Positions 21,701 through 29,852 of a stretch of 64,000 bases of DNA are shown here, one piece after another. Below the pieces are notes generated by a model, which was not told the origin of the DNA, ran no database searches, and worked only from the letters and a program-made list of their open reading frames with translations. Numbering within the stretch: the first letter of the stretch is position 1; each line of letters begins with the position of its first letter. Source of the stretch: Pratylenchus scribneri (Eukaryota; Nematoda; Chromadorea; Rhabditida; Pratylenchidae). Where the stretch lies: NCBI GenBank assembly GCA_030063045.1, contig JAQSEB010000016.1:186001-250000 (forward strand), read 5' to 3'. The translations under genes were made by a program, and so were the position numbers.

Positions 21701-22770
21701 GAATGGTGAGAATGAAAAGTTTGGCGAGACAAAAGATGTGGTGGCCAGGCATTGACAAAGAGATTGAGCAAATTCGCAAAGAATGCAACATTTGTCAATC
21801 AAATTCGAATGAAGAACGTCAAGTACCACTACACCCATGGGAAGAACCGGATAAAGTTTGGCAGCGATTACATGTGGATTTCGCTGGACCATTTTTGGGA
21901 TCGATGTGGTTAATTGTGGTCGATGCAAAGTCAAAATGGCCAGAAATTGTCAAAATGAGAACCATCTCAGCCGAAGCAACAGTGAAGGCAGTTCGGAATT
22001 TATTCTTCATTCATGGAATTCCAGAACAAATAGTGTCCGATAATGGAACTCAATTTACTTCGGCAGAATGGAAGAAATTCTGCGAAGAAAGAGGAATAAT
22101 TCACACATTGACGCCGCCTTACCACCCACAGTCAAATGGAGAGGCCGAGCGCATGGTTCAATCATTCAAAAATGGAATGAAATTGCAAATGGAGGATGGT
22201 TTTTCGCCTGATGAAGGGAAAGATCAATTTTTACTCCGATATCGAATTACTCCACATTCCGCAACCAAAATATCACCAGCTGAAATGCTCTTTGGAAGAA
22301 AATTGCGAACAATACTGGATTTGGTTAAGCCAATCCCAAAAGGAGAAATAAAGGCCGAAAAGTCCAAATACAAAGAGCGAATGAAAAGGAACTTCGATAA
22401 AGGGACCAGAGAAAAAGCCTTTGAAGTTGGCCAAAATGTTTTTGCTCGAAATTATCGTGATGGGCATAAATGGATTCAAGGGAAAATTCTGAAGGAAATT
22501 GGGTCCGCAATGTTCCTTGTTCGAACAATTCGTGGAATTTGGCGCAGACACTTCGATCAGCTTAAGGCTGATTGGACTTCAAATGAGGAGGAATCGGACA
22601 TTGAAGATGAGGAAAATCCGGAAGGGGAATTGGAAGGTCAACCCGAAGTTGCACTCCCGGAAAATGAGCAGCCTTTGGAACAGGAAGTGCCGTTGATCCA
22701 GCCGGAAGAGCAACCAGTGCGCAGATCAAATCGGAATAGAAGGGCCAAGCAAATTTTCGACCCCTCGTGA
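18787..22770 (+). CDS. Ty3/gypsy Gag-Pol polyprotein, 1327 residues
   Basis: ATG 18787 is the first in-frame ATG; the frame is uninterrupted. Order of domains (residues approximate): Gag capsid-like region 1-170; two CCHC zinc knuckles at 212-246 (CYRCGNTQHWSNNC, CNKCKKVGHWAKMC); retropepsin with ELDPGADVTI near 316; reverse transcriptase with KLDLKDAY near 538 and a FFDDV active site near 598; RNase H with ADASDYGIGAVL near 746; integrase with an HHCC finger (HSTHPG to CNICQ) near 965 and a D,D-35-E core (HVDFAGPF, SDNGTQF, NGEAE) at about 1029-1122; then a GPY/F-like region and an acidic Pro/Glu tail. The order RT-RNase H-integrase defines Ty3/gypsy. No envelope gene. Proline instead of Ser/Thr after the protease Asp is unusual. 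Confidence 0.96.
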   Translation: MANNAENKIKAGKGPGAYTPEMSWESWSERFEFFIKLKSVTDPEIKKLLFFSELGPVYDELRRMAQPDDVREMDFDEITKLMDERFGEVKSIAAKRHELFNAKQGGQTIRDYSIQLRSLISKADWGKDSIDMCLTALFINGIKNDTIRAELIKKGDKDLKFKDAVELAVILEQSSVDAHAIGSNSFSAKGEIAKISAAPKQKNAKKIENGNCYRCGNTQHWSNNCPHKNDKCNKCKKVGHWAKMCKTKSDGNDNWNKGSNNGKSSKGGKGINQINVEEAKQNSIAKVNNESVQTGLVSPRFIEMQVHNGIAQFELDPGADVTIMNSQDWKLIGRPKLEQKRGLFAYGGIPIDGIMGIANVKVGYNGASIQSEIYVVDGQRKNLCGRPWIQELQIDLNKAFGIGTIQNISVKNELNSVLNKYSEVFKEGLGTCRTKVGLKFKEGAQPKCCKPRPVPYSLRSNVEQVLDQWQKDGVVTPVETSDWATPIVIVPKANGQIRVCADYKVTVNPWLDIHQYPIPRSEELFSLLNGGQKFTKLDLKDAYLQLPLDDQAKKSLTICTYKGLFQMNRLPFGVASAPAIFQHKMEEILQGIDGVGAFFDDVVLTGKNDTEHLQTLAKVLERFQKNGLKLKKEKCQFMQESVEYLGHKIDKNGIRTSEKKIEAIEKMPAPKNLKELQSFLGLVNYYSKFVPAMATISEPLNELRRMGVKWKWGSGQDKAFNEIKEMLKSSEILAHYDPEKPLYLAADASDYGIGAVLFHKDKNGKVGVIAYASKTLSMAERNYAQIEKEGRAIIFGVEKFKQYLLGRKFILQTDHEPLKKIFGPKGEIPVVAARRLHRCALILMGYDFDMEYVATKEFGNADGLSRLPSPEIAEVHKVQAEIKEIHEDTLGKLLVTAKAIAEESKNDNELKLVIDWIEKGWPNKIEESFKPYYLARNELEIIEGCIMLGCRTVIPRKFRQRMLQILHSTHPGMVRMKSLARQKMWWPGIDKEIEQIRKECNICQSNSNEERQVPLHPWEEPDKVWQRLHVDFAGPFLGSMWLIVVDAKSKWPEIVKMRTISAEATVKAVRNLFFIHGIPEQIVSDNGTQFTSAEWKKFCEERGIIHTLTPPYHPQSNGEAERMVQSFKNGMKLQMEDGFSPDEGKDQFLLRYRITPHSATKISPAEMLFGRKLRTILDLVKPIPKGEIKAEKSKYKERMKRNFDKGTREKAFEVGQNVFARNYRDGHKWIQGKILKEIGSAMFLVRTIRGIWRRHFDQLKADWTSNEEESDIEDEENPEGELEGQPEVALPENEQPLEQEVPLIQPEEQPVRRSNRNRRAKQIFDPS

Positions 22771-22780
22771 AAATTCGCTC

Positions 22781-22797
22781 AAAGAAGGGGGAAGGAG
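22781..22797 (+). other. Polypurine tract
   Basis: Seventeen purines directly before the 3' LTR, the expected plus-strand primer site. Confidence 0.8.
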
Positions 22798-23037
22798 TGT
22801 AGAATATTGGAATATTGGATTGATATTTAAATAAGATTTGACCTTATATCCCATTGGCATAATATGTATTTCCCCTCTATATAAGCATTCCTCATTCCTC
22901 CCAAATCATCTCAGTCTCAGTCTGACCCAGTCTGTTGTTAATTTTATATTGAATTCCCAAATCTATTATTCATTCATTATTATTTATTCATTTATTTATT
23001 GGATAAAATATTAATTAAATTACATTCGGACATAACA
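22798..23037 (+). repeat. 3' LTR
   Basis: 240 bases, same sequence as the 5' LTR as far as I can compare by eye. Confidence 0.95.
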
Positions 23038-23696
23038 AATTTGAAGGACATCAATAATCCAAGAATTGTATTTTATTTTGAAATGAAAATTCTCACCAAA
23101 GCACCCGATGGAGGGTATTTTATTAAAATTGATTAAATAAATAAAAAATTATGTTTAAAATTGATTATTTAACTATAGAATTCTCATTGGATTTTGTGAT
23201 CAACAATTTTCATTGGATGGCAAATTGCTTGGATGGGAGAAAAATTCAATTGGAATTTGCCGCAAAGATAAAATTTATATTAATGGGTCCAAAAGCGAAT
23301 TCGAAAATGGCGATAGACTATTCAAAAGAGAAGATTTTGTTGGCCGCGGAATAATTCTTCAGCGAAATTTGAAATTGGTTGGTAGATTTTGCAAAAGAGA
23401 AAATTTTGTTGGCATTGGCCTTATTCAACACCCAAATTCATCAATGGAATGTTTTGCTTCACGGAATGGCAAATTACTAGGTAAAATTATTGAAATTATC
23501 TTAATAATGATTCATAAAATATATAATTTTGACATTTCAAAAATATACATATTCAGGGAAAGTCAAATTACCGACAAAATTCTCTACGCTTGAACTTTTT
23601 CCGGGTGTCAATTTATACTCTGCCGACGATTCAATCTGTGCAAATTTTGATAAAGATAAATGGCAATTCAAGGATTTCAAAAGTGTACTTGAATAA

Positions 23697-24326
23697 AAAT
23701 TGGAAATGATTGCCAGGATATAATAATCATAAATAATCAAACAAATATAATTTCTTCACTTTTTCTATATTAAATTTATTCCATTTAAACTTATTTTATT
23801 TTGCATTTGTAAGTATTTTCAATGCTTAATTAATCAGGTTATTAAACTTTTTTGAGTATATCATTTTGAATAAAATCAATTTCACTTACTATTAATTTAT
23901 TAAAAAAATATCATCGATGAATTTTGCTCACAGAGATGCAAAAATCAATTTGGATTTTATGATAATTTCTTAAATTTATTTTATTCAAATCCATATCCCA
24001 CTCCCTGCTCCCACCTATGCACCCATCCAATGACATAAAATATTTTATGGAAACGTGGGTGGCCAAATTGCTGGGCAAATTTCGATTTTATTTCCACTTA
24101 AACGAATGAATTTATGAGAATTGATATAATATGAATGAATTTTTTATGAGAATTGTAATCAAATTCATTTCATGGTGGTTTTCATTTCATATTTATTTGC
24201 ATTTATAATTTTATCACAAAGGCCAGAGGGATTTTGTTTTAACAACTTTAAAATGTGGCTATAAAATATGGTGAAATTCATTGGGAAAATGCAAAAGAGC
24301 CATTCACAATAGAAATATACAAAAAA
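23697..24326. other. AT-rich intergenic region
   Basis: Between SPRY gene D and the protease gene; contains the protease promoter region. A short C-rich patch (about 23998-24028) stands out, but no gene or repeat was recognised. Confidence 0.45.
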
Positions 24327-25331
24327 ATGAATTCATCCCGCCTCATTCTCTTGATGATTTATTCCTGGTTTTTGGCTGCTTTACTTATCAATTATTCAAC
24401 AGCAAAGAAGAATAGAAAAAATCATTATCCAAAATGCATGACATACAAAACTCCATCGGCGGATAGCAGTAACAGTGATTCATCAATATCAAGTTCTTCA
24501 AGTCAAAGTCATTCAAATGAGAATGAACATTTGGATTCAAATGAACATAAAAGAATGAAGAGAGTAAGTTTAATTAATTTACAAACATTGGCCATAAAAA
24601 TACAGAATATATACGGCCAAAAAATATAACGACGAAAAAATTATAATTATAAAGAAGTTAATTAAAGATTCCCAAAAATTTGTGAAAATAAAAGTAATAT
24701 TATTATTTTTTTTTATTTTGGTTCAAAAATATGTAATACATTTGTTTGAATTGATTAAATAACCTAACGAAAATTAATAAGAAATAATACATTTAGACGA
24801 GATCTATTGATTGGATAAATGGTTTTTGTGGGTCTTGAAAAAACCATTGAACGGTTTTTTTTTATCAATTTCAATATTTTTTGACAATTATTAATATTTT
24901 TTGAAAAGTAAATATTTTCCTATATTCAAGTTTTTTATAATTTATTTAATATGATAATGTGCTCATCAGTCATCATAATTCATAAGTAAACATTTTATCA
25001 TAATTTTATTATTAATATAATATAATCAGTAAAAAAATTAAAGAATTAAAATTGTTAAAGGATTTTCCCTTCAATAAATGAACAAATTTCCTCATTTACA
25101 AATTTAAATTAATATTAATAATTAGTTAATCAATGGATGGGAAGGCGACATTCGGCAAATGCCATGGATGGTGTATTTGTCAAACACATATCGATACCAA
25201 AACCAAACTCGTGTTGGTAATTGCACTGGTTCATTGATTAGTCCACGGCATGTGCTCACTGCCTCCCATTGCATTGCTTTTGCATGGAAGGCCGAAAATG
25301 ACCCAATCATTGTTGTTTATGGGGTGCCCTC

Positions 25332-26062
25332 GCGTTTCCTAAAAAGTGTAAAATGTCGCGTTTCCTAAAAAAGTGTAAAATGTTGCGTTTCCTAAAAAAG
25401 TGTAAAATGTCGCGTTTCCTAAAAAAGTGTAAAATGTCGCGTTTCCTAAAAAAGTGTAAAATGTCGCGTTTCCTAAAAAAGTGTAAAATGTTGCGTTTCC
25501 TAAAAAACTGTAAAAATGTCGCGTTTCCTAAAAAGTGTAAAAATGTCACGTTTCCTAAAAGGGGATTAAAGTGGATATAGGGGGATTAAGCCAGATTAAG
25601 CCTCGAAATTGATGGGAAATGGCCCGGAGGGTCAGTGGGAGATCGGAAGTACTTGGGAGTGCGCGGGATATAGCCGGATATGGGGGGATTAAGGTGGATA
25701 TAGGAGGTATTAAGCCGGATTAAGCACCGAAATAGATGTAGGATTAGGCCCTAATCCCTATACGGAGCCGCTGACGGTTCTTGACTAGTCATCCTGACCC
25801 TAACCCTAACTCCTAAATAGGCTTAATCCGGCTTAATCCCCTTATATCCGGCTATATCCCGCGCATTCTAAGGCACTTCCACGACCTCCCACTGACCCTC
25901 CGGGCCATTTCCCATCAATTTCGAGGCTTAATCCGGCTTAATCCCCCTATATCCACTTTAATACCCTTTTAGGAAACGCGACATTTTACACTTTATTTAG
26001 GAAACGCGACATTTTTACACTTTATTTAGGAAATGCGACATTTTACACTTTTTAGGAAACGC
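25332..26062. repeat. Foldback element with 27-base tandem repeats in its arms
   Basis: The left arm has about eight copies of a 27-base unit (GCGTTTCCTAAAAAAGTGTA plus AAATGTC), then GGATTAAGCC/GGATATAGGGGG words. The right arm repeats these inverted (TTAATCCGGCTTAATCCCC, then AGGAAACGCGACATTTTACA in about three copies). Shared internal words include TGGGAAATGGCCCGGAGGGT and its complement. No transposase. It begins inside exon 2 of the protease gene; a target duplication was not evident. Confidence 0.8.
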
Positions 26063-26154
26063 ACACGCACGCAATTTTTTACTGATTTAATAAATGTTTA
26101 GAAATTTATGCTAGAAGCTAGCCAACAAACCGTATAGTATATAGTATACCAATT

Positions 26155-26410
26155 AGATAGATCTCGTCGAGAGGTATCTTTTGATAAAAGTTTGGCTTAT
26201 GTTTAATCAATTTTTAAAAAGTTTTGTACAAAAATCAAAAAATAGTTTAACCACTTTAACTTTTGGCCAAAAATTGACAAATTATATGCCATTCGACGCA
26301 TCTTGATCTTGATGAGATCCATCCATTGTTGGTTTGGGATTTGGGTATATAGGATAAACACTATACGGAAATAAGCTTTTCGGCATTTTCAATAATTTTT
26401 TTGATATATT
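26155..26410 (+). repeat. Interspersed repeat, copy 1
   Basis: This segment resembles 28965-29210: both start near GATCTCGTC, contain a GACAAATTATATGCCATT / GACATATTATATATCATTTG type core, then GAGATC(C/T)AT, and end before TTTTCGGC(A/T)TTT. A related core (GCTCATTCGACGCGTCTCGA) occurs in the 37.0-37.6 kb foldback. Non-coding, located in an intron of the protease. Confidence 0.55.
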
Positions 26411-27728
26411 AAATAAAAGAATACAAAATATATTTCAGTTGGGCCAAGATGTTGAATTTGATGAAACTGTCCATTCCATTTGCCTGGTCTGTTTGGACCC
26501 TGGTCCGGAATCAAATCCCGAAGGAAATGTTACAATTGCCGGTTGGGGAGATACGGCTGGTTAGAAAAAAATTTAAAATTCAATATAAATTTATTTAATT
26601 TTGTATTAATATTTTCATAATCTAGGCCCATGCCGTGGTGGACTACCATCAGTCTACCCTGGTGTATTCCGATGGGATATTGTAAGGGCCCATCCTTGCT
26701 TGACGCCCAACAAAGTCACGAATGACAAAGTTTGCACAGAGGCCAATCTTCAACACACAATCGGCGGGGTTTGTATTTGAATTTGGTAAAAAGAAATACT
26801 AAAAAAAATTTTCAAAATTACAAACACATTTACAATTGAGGACTCCTTTCCTGAATATTTTCTCTTCGATTTATCAAATTTTTTTCTGTTATTATAATTT
26901 AAAAATTTGATCTAAAAAATTATTTCTAATTTTTTTATTTTAATAATTATGTGGGTCAAAACTTAACACTAATTAATAGCTTAATAAAAATGATGATTTC
27001 TCTTTATTGAATTTTTGAGGCTATATGCTATTTTTGCTATACACAATATTCATTTTAAAAAATATGTTGACCATTATAAAAAACTCAGATTTCATTCATA
27101 CTAGTTAAAAAATTTTTTATATCTGTTACATAAATCAGAAACTGCCAAAAATGCTTTCTCTGCCAAAAATGCTTTCTACATTTTTGGCAGAAAAATTAAT
27201 TTTAAAAAATATTCCACATTTGCCATTGATTCACAAACAAATATTTCCTTGAAAAGGGCGACAGTGGCGGTCCAGTTTTGGCTGTCCGAAATAACACAAG
27301 TGATGGACGAAAAAGCTGCCCAACGAGAGCCAAATCCTAATTTGCCATTTCGATGCCAATACAAAAGATGAATGCAATATCATCATTTATGAAGCAATGA
27401 AAATCCATCGTCTCTACGAAGAATATTCTTCCAAATGTAACATGACCCAAAAATATTTCAATTCCAAAGAATAGAATGCACCAGAATGGCTGGCGAATTC
27501 CTTAACCCATAAAATTTGGAATATAAATCGAATGGATTGGACTATATTGGTCCAATTTGTCCATTCAATGAATACACATTCCATTTCCTTGTTAAAGAAA
27601 AACTTCAAATTTTGGTGAACATTTGTTTAAAAAATTAGTAAAAAATTCCCACAAACCCTATAAAATTTTTATTTTTTCATATCTTTAATTTTTTTAATTT
27701 TAATTATTACTGCAATCTCATTTATCAG

Positions 27729-29482
27729 GATCAAGCACTGATCAAAGGAGTGCTCCGGAAGTAATTGAATTTTTGGAAAAGGCTTATCGAACCCTTTCTT
27801 CAAAGGGCACACACAGTGGAAAAGACGACTTCAATTCACGCAATCAAAAATGCCGACTTCGAAAGGGCCAAAATTCCCAAAACATTCTCAACAAAAAGAG
27901 GTGCGCGTATCGACGAAAATGATGGAGCCAATACCAGTTGAATGGCAAACACAGCCCGCGGAGACGACCTCCACACATCATGGCCATCAATCCATTGATT
28001 TGGGATTTCATTTGGGTCTTCCATCAATGATGGAATCGTCAAATTTACATTTAACGTCTTCAAACAATCCAAGAAAAAAGCCATCTCGTCCACCACCATT
28101 ACAATTGCCTATGCATGATTTTTTAAATAAGGAATCCACGGAGGAAGCAGAAGGAAGAGAAGCGAAAAATTTACGAGACGAAGTAGCTCAACGTCATGCA
28201 AATATTTTGGAATCATTGGAAATTTCGCAACCTACCGAATTAAAAATTGGCCCTTCCCAATCGATTGGAGGCCATTCCCAATTGCAACAGCAAATTGGTC
28301 AAACTGAAGGATCGGCATTTGGTGAATATAAAGTAAAGAAGAATAATTGTCGCTTTCGAGCGAGAAAGATGTTTGATTTTTATGATGAATCATCCAAAAG
28401 AAAAAGCCCCAAAATGATTCTACCAAAAGATGAATTTCATTCGTTTTTACTTCTTGTTTTTTACACTTTCTTGAACGTTTTTCCATCAACTTTTAACCGA
28501 AAAGGAATAAAATTAAAGCAAGCATATTTTGAAATAACCCAAGGCAGAGAATTTGGCTTGTAGGGTTTCCGTTGGGTCTTGTCTTTATCCCTTTTATCCA
28601 CGAATATCCCTCATTTTGCGTATTGGTTGTCCTCTCATTAATTTGACTCTTATTTCCATTTAATACCCCAAAGCGGAAGGTGAATACGAAATTAAATATT
28701 ATTCACAATGATGGAACACCTATTGCTGCTCAAAATCAAAGTTCTGCTTCTGCCACTGCACAGTATGAACAGCATAGTCCAGCAACGGAAATAGGACAAG
28801 TTTTAATTTGTATAATTTAATTAAAAGTTACATTTTGATTTGCCGAAAAAATTAATGAAATTACAGAAAAAACTATTGAAAATGTAGAAAAGATTATACC
28901 GGTTTAGTTCTTTTTCCGGTTTAGTTCTTTGTCCTAGATCCTCAAATTTTAAACCCAATCTAAAGATAAAGATCTCGTCAAGGCGCATCCAATAGTATAT
29001 AAATTGTCACTGGTTTAACAAAATCTTACTTAATTGTGAAGCGAAAATTAAAAAGATGATTTAAAAGGTCAAGCAAATTTAATTTTTGACTAAAACTTGA
29101 CATATTATATATCATTTGATCCGCCTTTATGAGATCTATCGATTGGGTTTAAGGTTTGGTTGCCCAGGACAACCACTAAAATGTTAAAATTTTTCGGCTA
29201 TTTCAGTTTTTTTTTTCAAATTAAATATTTCCTTAATTAAATTTAGTAATTTTTGATTCAAATTTTTTGTATTAGCAAGAAACTCCTGCAGTTGGGCAAT
29301 TTATGGAATTTTTGCAACGTCCTTTGACGCCCTTTTCAAAAATGGATAATGTGCAAGAAGAACATGGCAATGCGCAAGGTAGTAGTCGAAAACGCGGACC
29401 AAATGAAATGGATGAAGGAGAAAATGGAAAAGGTCTGGATGAAGAAGGCAAATCAGGACAAAAAAGGGCAAAAAAGAATTAA
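27729..29482 (+). CDS. Unidentified multi-exon gene with basic, nuclear-signal-like motifs
   Basis: Two 3' exons are well supported: 28674-28799 (starts RKVNTKL after a PK-like acceptor context, ends ATEIGQ at a GT) and 29276-29482 (QETPAVGQFMEFLQRPLTPF, then acidic/Gly-rich, ending KSGQKRAKKN and a stop); both are phase 0. Upstream, 27850-28440 is open in one frame (Gln/Ser/Pro-rich, with RPPPLQLP and KRKSPK), and 27729-27900 is open in another frame, so the 5' structure is unresolved. Basic clusters near the C-terminus resemble nuclear localisation signals. No known domain was recognised. It may instead be the 3' part of a longer gene that starts upstream. Confidence 0.5.
28965..29210 (+). 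repeat. Interspersed repeat, copy 2
   Basis: Diverged relative of 26155-26410, within an intron of the unidentified gene. Confidence 0.5.
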
Positions 29483-29852
29483 AAATTGAAGAAGATTATT
29501 GGAAAAGAGATGATGGAAAATTTAATCTTGTCGAGAAGATTTTCGAAAATTTTCAAAAAAAATTTCATATAATCCAACATTTATCGCATTTTTGAAGGAA
29601 TTTTTATTTAAATTTGCATAAATTTTAATTTTCGGATTTAAAGTATAGCAGACAAGTTTGGGATAAGTATAGTATATGAATTATGTAATTTTGATCGTAT
29701 TTATCCATAATATTCAAGTGAATCAAAAATAAATGGATAATCAAATTCAACCATAAAATGAAAAAATTAATAAATTAATGAATAAAAGAATTAGTTGATT
29801 GATTATCTTTTTGTTTGCCCTGCTTGGCCTTCAAATATATTCCTCCGAATTC

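Larger units (their letters stand above)
18292..23042 (+). mobile_element. Full-length Ty3/gypsy LTR retrotransposon with 5-base target duplication
   Basis: Two 240-base LTRs (18297-18536 and 22798-23037) start TG and end CA and look identical base for base. They are flanked by AATTT on both sides (18292-18296, 23038-23042). A primer binding site (TTGGCGCAGTCAG at 18538) follows the 5' LTR and a purine tract (AAAGAAGGGGGAAGGAG at 22781-22797) precedes the 3' LTR. One long gag-pol frame lies between. Identical LTRs and an open frame indicate a very recent, possibly still active insertion. It lies in a coding exon of SPRY gene D. Confidence 0.96.
17636..23696 (+). pseudogene. SPRY gene D, interrupted by a Ty3/gypsy element
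   Basis: Exons: 17636-17860 (coiled coil, start MEQQFNHKINEM), 17911-18066 (F-box-like, LPVELLNELF), 18110-18203, 18251-18296 continuing at 23043-23114 (one exon split by the retroelement), 23179-23480 (SPRY core) and 23557-23696 (ending FKDFKSVLE). With the insert and one target copy removed, all phases agree, and the predicted length is 344 residues with no other stop. The SPRY core contains an in-frame duplication of about 22 residues (FKREDFVGRGII followed by CKRENFVGIGLI). The gene was probably intact until a recent insertion. With the insert present, the split exon meets stops, so a normal product is unlikely. Confidence 0.85.
24327..27340 (+). pseudogene. Secreted chymotrypsin-like serine protease, disrupted
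   Basis: Exon 1 (24327-24563) encodes a signal peptide (MNSSRLILLMIYSWFLAALL) and a Ser/Asn-rich pro-region ending HKRMKR, then a GTAAGT donor. Exon 2 (25126-about 25331) starts LINGWEGDIRQMPWMVYLS, the expected zymogen cleavage site and first strand, and carries the catalytic His (LTASHC). Exon 3 (26439-26559) has FDETVHSICL and TIAGWGD. Exon 4 (26626-26768) is Cys-containing. Exon 5 (27257-27340) has the catalytic Ser (GDSGGPV). The segment that should carry the catalytic Asp, between exons 2 and 3, is not found; a foldback element (25332-26062) cuts exon 2. The frame also ends early after GDSGGP, while a neighbouring frame continues to 27472. I infer a pseudogene of a secreted family S1 protease. 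Confidence 0.75.

Noticed and set aside
25790..25815. CCCTAACCCTAA resembling telomere repeat
   Set aside because: Only two copies, within a foldback element; nematode telomeres are normally TTAGGC repeats. Not a telomere remnant.
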